Source: Pachyseris speciosa
Taxonomy: Eukaryota; Cnidaria; Anthozoa; Scleractinia; Pachyseridae
Reading direction: 5' to 3'
Assembly: GCA_016490735.1 (NCBI GenBank)
Contig: JAEMWC010000131.1
Coordinates: 186,001-250,000 of the forward strand
Length of the DNA stretch: 64,000 nucleotides
Shown here one piece after another: positions 57,711-64,000 of the stretch (positions are counted from its first letter, which is position 1; each line of letters begins with the position of its first letter). Position numbers and translations under genes: made by a program. The notes below the pieces were generated by a model, which saw nothing but the letters and a program-made list of their open reading frames with translations, made no database searches and was not told the DNA's origin.

Positions 57711-60700
57711 TTATCCTAGTCGCTTAAATTTCCAAACTGTGTTACTCCCAATATCAGTTACATACACTGCACCACCTTGGCTGTCTGACGTCACATCATG
57801 AGGTTCAGTGAAGCCCTAAAAAGGATATCAGTTGAATGAGGATCATTTCAAAACTCCGCTATGGTTCTCAGCCACACGCTCTGTGATAACAAGAAATTCA
57901 GACTGACTTCTCTAAACGGTAGTACGTCATTGTGAAAACACTTCTTTCCATTTTAAATTACGTAACAAACAATATAGTAATCCCACAAACTAATGAAGAT
58001 TTGTATTCTTACCAAGGCTGGTCTCCAATCCTGTACCACAGTGTCGTTCTTCAAACTGAAAGTGAAACCTTTGGCTCTGGAGTTCAACGACATCGGACCG
58101 TTTACAACATGAAGTACTCCGCCTGAGAAAACGAACACAAGTTTGTATCATAAACTAACAGTATATTTAATATATTATAGCAAACAAATTCGAATGAATT
58201 TGGCGTAAGTATTAGAGGCTGGTTTGCTTACGACTGTGCGCGTACATTCGCTTTAGGCAAGGCGTTTTCCCGCGCCTGAGAAGTCTCCCACTGGTTCCAT
58301 GTTTTCCCGCGCTTTGCCCACCTGCTTTTCCGCCTTTTTGCTTTTTCCTGCATTTTCCGTGGAAGCAGCACATTCGTTTTTCACGCCTGGCACCTGTTAG
58401 CCTCGGCTGTATTCAGTACAGCGCTATTTGCTAGTTGCACGATTGTGCACTGAATCGACAGGCTCAGTTCGTTCCGATTAGCCACGGCAAGTGTAATTTC
58501 TTTTGGCAACTGCTACATCATATCTTTACCTTGCTCGGGGTGATAGTGCACAGCGAAAACTCGCTTGCCAAACTCTTTTATTTCACGAAGCAGCTTCCTT
58601 TCGCCTGTTTTAAACACAAGCACACGGCCGTTTTCACGATCAGCCACGAACAAACGCCCGTCCCGTTCGTCCAGGGATAAACTGTGAGGAATCTGGAAAA
58701 CGCCTGGAACTGTAAAAAAAGATGGATAGGGAATTAGACAGCATCCTCTCCGAGTTCTGGTGCGGGACTAACACTTAGTAGACTAAAAATAGACTTAAAC
58801 CAAAGCAAACAAATTTAATGTAGTCTTGTCCGCTTACCGATTCCTTGTAACTGTGAGTTACTAATGAATTCCATTTTGTGGCTACCATCTGGTGAAAACT
58901 TCATCACCCGGCTATTACAGTAACTAAAGGGGAAAACCGAAAAACAAAGAAAGTGTGTAATGCGCGTTTTAATTCATTCAAAATAAACTTTGATCATAGT
59001 TCGAAAAGATGTTGTAGTGTCAAGGAAATTTGAGGCTTGTCTTCTATAGGAAATTTTGTTTTCAACAAGCACACCCCAAGATTCGAGCGTCCTTAAAAGC
59101 GTTGAAATTGCAAGAGTTGGTAATGGTAATTCATTAGGTACAGAAAGTTAAAAAAACATATTCATATTTAAAATATAAATTACAATATAACTATTTCTAA
59201 TTACAACTACTACTTCTACTACTAATTGAAATGTTACTAATTACAAGGTTATGATTGTTAACTATATTAAAAACCTGTTTTCCATGAATGCCGTGCCTTA
59301 TTTGTTATTATAATTATTATTTAAAAGTGCCTTGAATTCAGTCAGCAATTCTGCTTGCCTTAAATTTTGAGGAAGGCTATTCCAGAGAACAGCACCACTG
59401 TAGCGAAAGCTACAATGATTAGAATGCATGAGAATTGGAGAAGGATTGGAAATTTGTGTAGATTTAAGCTGGTTGATAATGTAACAGAGTAGCACGATTT
59501 TTTTCTCGAAATTCATGCTTGTGCGTTCCTAACTATTCTGAAATCTTTCATTCAAGAAAAGAAACATGTACCCGTCAGCAACATAGAAGAATCCACTGGA
59601 GTCGACTGCAACATCAGTAGGTTTACAGAAATGAACAAGATCGTTCCCTGGTTTAAATCTAACTCCCAGTGTCAACGATGGTTGATTTTCTCCAGGAGGG
59701 AACTTAAAAACCTGCAGAAAATCAAATCGAGATTAAATGAAGGAAAGTAGCTTCCGTTACGTTTTTAGGTCTGCAACAGGCTTCTTGTATAGTACTGCGG
59801 AGTCGGGCTAAATGAAACATGGCTTGGTTTCAAACATCGCGCTGTGGTGGAGCAGAAATTAAATTCATGAATTTTAACTACATTTAATGATTTTGGTTTA
59901 TTGATTTTTGGCGGGAAATTCAATCTAAAATAAATTGGTTTGTGAAAACGCCGTGACAGTAATATAGGACAGCCGTACGCTCCTAGTGATGGGCTCCTGT
60001 TTACCGTACAACCACTGGTAAAAGCTTTGCTGTCAACATGAGCAGTGATTAAATTCGACTGCATTAAATTCTGGACACAGTCAACCAACTTGGCATAACT
60101 CCAAGAGTGTGACATTTTAATTTGAACTAGAGTTTCACAAATTCAACAGTTCCAGAAATTGGGAGAAGTTTTTTCCACGTAAACGTTTTGAGATGCGACA
60201 TGCATGAAATGAGCCAAAAAAAAAAATCAGAATTAAATGGCCGCAGAGAAATGGATACAAACCTGATGCAGGGCCACATCTGTTAGCCACGTGTTGCCCT
60301 CGTGATCAATCGTGAGCCCGTGAGGCATAAAGAACCTGGGTACGAACATGACAAACAAAGATAAGCGCAAACATTGACTAAAAGGGAATTTAAAAGGATA
60401 TTGTTAAATCAACAGTTAAAAACCAGTCAAAGCAGGTCCATACATGGAGTAATTTCATGTGAGTACTTACATATTTTGCCCCCAACCAGTACCGACCAGC
60501 TTCCCCGTATGAGGGTCCAGTTTGAGAACGGTGGCTTCTGGGATTGGTTCCCTTTGACGTGTGAATATGTTTTGATTATCAAAAGAACTGCAAACAAATA
60601 TAAATAAATAAATAAACAATCAAATAAATTAATAAGTTTTCCGTTATTGTGTCGATGTGGAGGAGGAAACGTGTAACAAATTTTGCCAGATTCGTTTTGA

Positions 60701-61107
60701 GGGGTTCCTGATCTTACAAAAAAAAAAAAACCATGAAATGACGGCTATAGACGGCTGTTAAAAATCGCCTGTAGCTGTGATTTTCGACTATTCGCCAACC
60801 TACAAAAACTTTATCTTTCTTGAAATGAAGCTTTACAGCAACCAACAAATTTCGTGAACGAAATTAAATGAGATAGGAAAGTGAAAACTAGTTTCATTTT
60901 CTGTGAACAGTGGTATATCTGCTTTAGTTACTTACTCTGCTTCCCATCGTCTGGAGGCTCGATGGAATATCACAACATTCCCATCCGCGTCAGTATCAAC
61001 TGCAGTCACTTGGCCAAGCTTCGTATCTCTTGGTTTGTTTCCAGCCCACTGTTCGTCCTCTTTAAGCAAAAGTGATGTTTCACGGCCATTACAGTACGGC
61101 TTACAAC
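57711..61107 (-). CDS. PAL: Peptidyl-alpha-hydroxyglycine alpha-amidating lyase (PAL), 5' end missing
   Basis: Eight exons join in frame: 60936-61107, 60471-60587, 60263-60335, 59572-59711, 58838-58923, 58530-58709, 58013-58122 and 57711-57815. They give about 326 residues and a stop. PAL cleaves peptidyl-alpha-hydroxyglycine to amidated peptide and glyoxylate in the secretory pathway. It is a six-bladed NHL-type propeller with zinc held by three His. All three sites are visible as [15 protein letters not shown] and PHDV. The catalytic Arg (IFHR), the Tyr-Cys of DGYCNSR and its partner Cys in HFCKPTDV are present. The C terminus stops right after VWKF, with no membrane segment. No PHM (monooxygenase) domain is seen, so it may be a separate PAL or the end of a bifunctional PAM. 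The first visible exon starts in phase 1, so at least one exon lies upstream. Confidence 0.93.
59160..59530 (-). mobile_element. Truncated LINE 3' end (CR1/L2-like) in a PAL intron
   Basis: The minus frame 59298-59516 ends in [18 protein letters not shown], the W-N-S-L-P motif at the C terminus of many CR1/L2/Jockey-type reverse transcriptases. An AT-rich 3' tail follows. It lies in the same strand as PAL, in the intron between 58924 and 59571. Confidence 0.7.
59765..60115 (-). other. Intronic open frame, unassigned
   Basis: A 116-residue frame inside a PAL intron. No domain is recognised and no splice sites join it to PAL in frame. It is probably chance or a repeat. Confidence 0.15.
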
Positions 61108-61204
61108 CTGAAACGAGATCCAGATACATGCACTTTAAACTGGCATCATTCGTGTCTATTCGGCATGCCATCTCAAGGCCCTTTTACACAGATCTCACTC
61201 TTTT

Positions 61205-61442
61205 TTGTGCTGCGACGTGACCAGGGAAGACCTAGCTAGTCGGGCTGTGTTACGTGACCAGGCGAGACCTAACTAGTCGGGCTGTGTTACGTGACCAGGG
61301 GAGACCTATTGTAGCTAGTCGGGCTGTGTTACGTGACCAGGGGAGACCTAGCTAGTCGGGTTGTGTTAAGTGACCACGGGAGACCTAGCTAGACGGGCTG
61401 TGTCATGTGACCAGGGGAGACCTAGCTAGTCGGGTTGTGCTT
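61205..61442. repeat. Minisatellite of about six 37-45 bp units
   Basis: Units of the form GTGACCAGGGGAGACCTAG, CTAGTCGGGCTGTGTTAC are repeated six times with a few changes and one small insertion. It lies about 100 bp upstream of the first visible PAL exon. Confidence 0.9.
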
Positions 61443-63190
61443 CGTTTCAGATGAGTGTCACAAGTTCGTTTTTCCATCGGTTTTGCTAAGCTTGTCTGTG
61501 ATTGGCTAAAAACGCTCGCACCACTTTTTCATCCAATGAGAAAAGACCAAAATCGATCGCGACTTGCTCCAAGCATTTTCCCGCGATTCTGGCGTAGCAT
61601 CAGACACATCCGTTTGTCTCGAATAACTATTGGCTGCTTATGGTGTTAAGGCTGTTGTGATTCATCAAACTCAAGCTCTTTTTTTTTCAATCACGCACAA
61701 ATACGCTTATCTTTTTCTTTTCTTAATCCTGTACTGTAATGTAATTGCCTCTGTTTCAATAGACTGGCCTGCCACGATTAGCTAAGCTACCTGCAGGTCA
61801 AGTCTAAATTGTAATATTTCTTTTCATTTTATTTTAATAAACCTTTATGAACCTTATGGTAAACTCAATTGAAAACCGTTCAACCACAGAGACGCAGATG
61901 TTTTTGTGTGGGACACTTGTGGTATCACACACTAATGACATCGTGTTGTAAGTCCGTTAATGCTGATGAGTTGGAAAGTTTGCAATTCATTGTGGAGAGT
62001 GTATCTTCCACAAGTCCTCTTTGGGTCCCTATTTCTTAGGGCTCGACACTGACTTCATTCCAGTGCCTGCGTTACTTTTATGGGGCTGGTCGTTGCCCGT
62101 TCCGAGAGATGACAGAATGGACGATGATGCAGGCTCTGCGAACGGTCTTGTTCCCTTGGGTGAAGGTAACACGGGCTCAAGGAACGAGAGTGGGCTGTCA
62201 TGAACTTATTGCTCACAACAGAATGACTCCTCTCCCAAGAGATAACAACAGATCGGCGGAAAAGGCTGGGCTTTTGGGGAGTCGTCATACAGGGCAACTT
62301 AGGAGAGATGTATCGTCAAACGTCCTTTGTACGCAACCTCGTCCAACTGAAGGCGAGCCTTCCATTACACGGACATCAAAGGGAAGAAACACTGGGACCG
62401 GGACGAAAAAAATCTAACAAGAGGCTACAATTAGCCTAAACTCGGGCTTGCAAAAAACAGTATTGTATCCCTAACTTAGCGCTAAACAAAAGAATAGAGG
62501 GAAGTCTGTCTTTCTTACATCGGACGCATTGTGTTTAGCTTGTGTTGGAGTCTATTTCTTTAGACCCCTATCAACATATATTCCTCTAAAATACAGCTCA
62601 ACCAATGAGAACAATAATTATAACACTTGTAAAAAATATTTCTAAAAGAACAAGAAAAAGAGAAACAGAAAAAATAAAGCCCGTGATGTATACCACTAAA
62701 AGACATTGAACCCGAGTTAGCTGCGTCACAGGCAGGAACAATGACCTTTAGGCCACAGAGGTTTATTGTTATGCAAGGTGATAAAAATAGTGTATTGATT
62801 CCAGAAAAAAAACTAAGCACACTTGTTTTCGCTTCGATGGATAATTGTTTGAGAAAGGAAACGCTTATCGAACGATGTAGGATTTTTTCGCATAAACGTT
62901 AATGGAGTCTCGGTGAAATGTGAGTAGAAAATTAATTAGCAGAGTGAAACTGTTTACAAATACGTCAATCCAGGGTCATTTGAAACACAAGAAAGGAACG
63001 TTTCTGGACAGTTTCAAGTGACGCTAGTACATTTGTAAAAACTAATCGCTTATCATTCAAAAATTAAAGTCCAGAAATTGAGATATTGTGGGAAAATAGT
63101 AAATAAACTACCTGTCAAAGTCTCAGGGGTGTGTGATATCCCGTAATTGAGTTATTCCACAAAATGTACATCTCAATGGAGCGGATACGG
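61443..63190. other. Upstream of PAL, no exon recognised
   Basis: I looked on the minus strand for a signal-peptide or PHM exon ending in phase 1 and found none I could support. The minus frame 62560-62820 starts with a hydrophobic stretch, but nothing links it to PAL. Confidence 0.35.
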
Positions 63191-63727
63191 GGAACACGGC
63201 AGTCCATCTGGAGTTAAATTTTGGTCATGTTAAAAGCTTTCTTCTCGCTGTTGAACTTGCAAACATTCGTATAGACACTTCTCTTAACATATTAGTTGTT
63301 CAGACTTCAAAGACACAAGGTGAATCGACGTTTTCCGATACGTGACAACAGGCATCATTCTTGCTGTTGATATGAGATTTACACTTCCGAATCACTCGGC
63401 CGTGAAAGGTCAAACTCCCTTTGTCTGTAGTCTCTAATTTTTGGCGCTCCCCTCGCGTCGCGTCTCCTCGCAACTTAGCGCGCGCACGTGTCTTTAGCCC
63501 GCCCCACAATCCATCGCCAAAATTAGAGACTACTCGCAGTCTACTGAAGCAGACACGAGGAAACACGGCAGTCCATCTGGAGTTAAGTTTACTCATGTTA
63601 AAAGCTTTCTTCTCGCCGTTGAACTTGCAAACATTCGCATAGACACTTCTCTTAACATATTGTCTGTTCAGACTTCAAAAGACACAAGGTGAATCGACAT
63701 TTTCCGATATGTGACAACAGGCATCAC
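63191..63727. repeat. 170-bp direct duplication with a foldback between the copies
   Basis: The segments 63191-63362 and 63560-63727 both start at AACACGGCAGTCCATCTGG and run in parallel to GTGACAACAGGCATCA with a few differences. Between them, TAGTCTCTAATTTTTGGCG (63427) and CGCCAAAATTAGAGACTA (63517) form a foldback. Confidence 0.85.
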
Positions 63728-64000
63728 TCTGTTAAAAATAGTTAGCGCTTGCGCAGAAACGCCGGAAGTGAGCTTTGTGGATGATACTCGAAGACGAAAA
63801 AGAAGAACCGTCGGTAATTTTAGACTTGGGCGCCGCGCGAGACGCGGGCAGCCCGAGTAATTAACCTAAAAAATGCGCTTTCCATGGATTAAACTTTAGA
63901 TGGTGAGTAGATAGGACGAAGGAAAAGAAATGAAAATGAAAAAATAAAGGAAACGAAAGAAAACAAAAAATTAAAAGAAAAGAGAAAATGAAAAAAAAAA
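63728..64000. other. Window end, no gene recognised
   Basis: A short GC-rich stretch (GGCGCCGCGCGAGACGCGGG, about 63830) is followed by A-rich low-complexity sequence to the end. Confidence 0.4.

Noticed and set aside
1..64000. CRISPR array, operons or bacterial genes
   Set aside because: Genes are split by introns, repeats are eukaryotic, and no spaced direct-repeat array is present.

Overview
This is animal nuclear DNA: AT-rich, intron-bearing genes with GT-AG introns, dense in small foldback elements, tRNA-derived SINEs and microsatellites. The repeats and gene content fit an anthozoan cnidarian, most likely a stony coral. The organism is inferred, not proven.

The main content is a cluster of four related PRDM-type genes, each with a PR/SET domain split over two exons; three also have four C2H2 zinc fingers. 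They alternate in orientation. Gene A is on minus (5514-8825), B on plus (18901-24779), C on minus (28650-31193, no finger exon found) and D on plus (47582-53228). I rebuilt the exons by hand. All four share intron phases 1-0-1 and the same split of the PR domain after a W-E pair, so they are copies of one ancestral gene. Exon 1 of each carries a short, weakly conserved motif I do not recognise. Only D keeps a C2HC/H zinc knuckle before the PR domain, as in the PRDM7/9/11 class. In all four the SET asparagine of the PRDM9 R-Y-V-N-C-A motif is replaced, by Arg in A, B and D and by Cys in C.

Between A and B lies a possible two-exon gene for a 91-residue protein (17173-17743). The right end (57711-61107, minus) holds eight exons of a peptidyl-alpha-hydroxyglycine alpha-amidating lyase (PAL), the enzyme that finishes C-terminal amidation of neuropeptides. 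Its 5' exons were not found.

The rest is mostly repeats. There are foldback MITEs, two of them with perfect 9-bp target duplications and one sitting exactly on a splice donor of gene A. There are also SINE families, two truncated LINE 3' ends, three foldbacks with hammerhead-ribozyme-like cores typical of Penelope-like elements, minisatellites and homopolymers. The stretches 8.9-17.0, 32.2-36.9 and 42.4-47.5 kb show no convincing genes.
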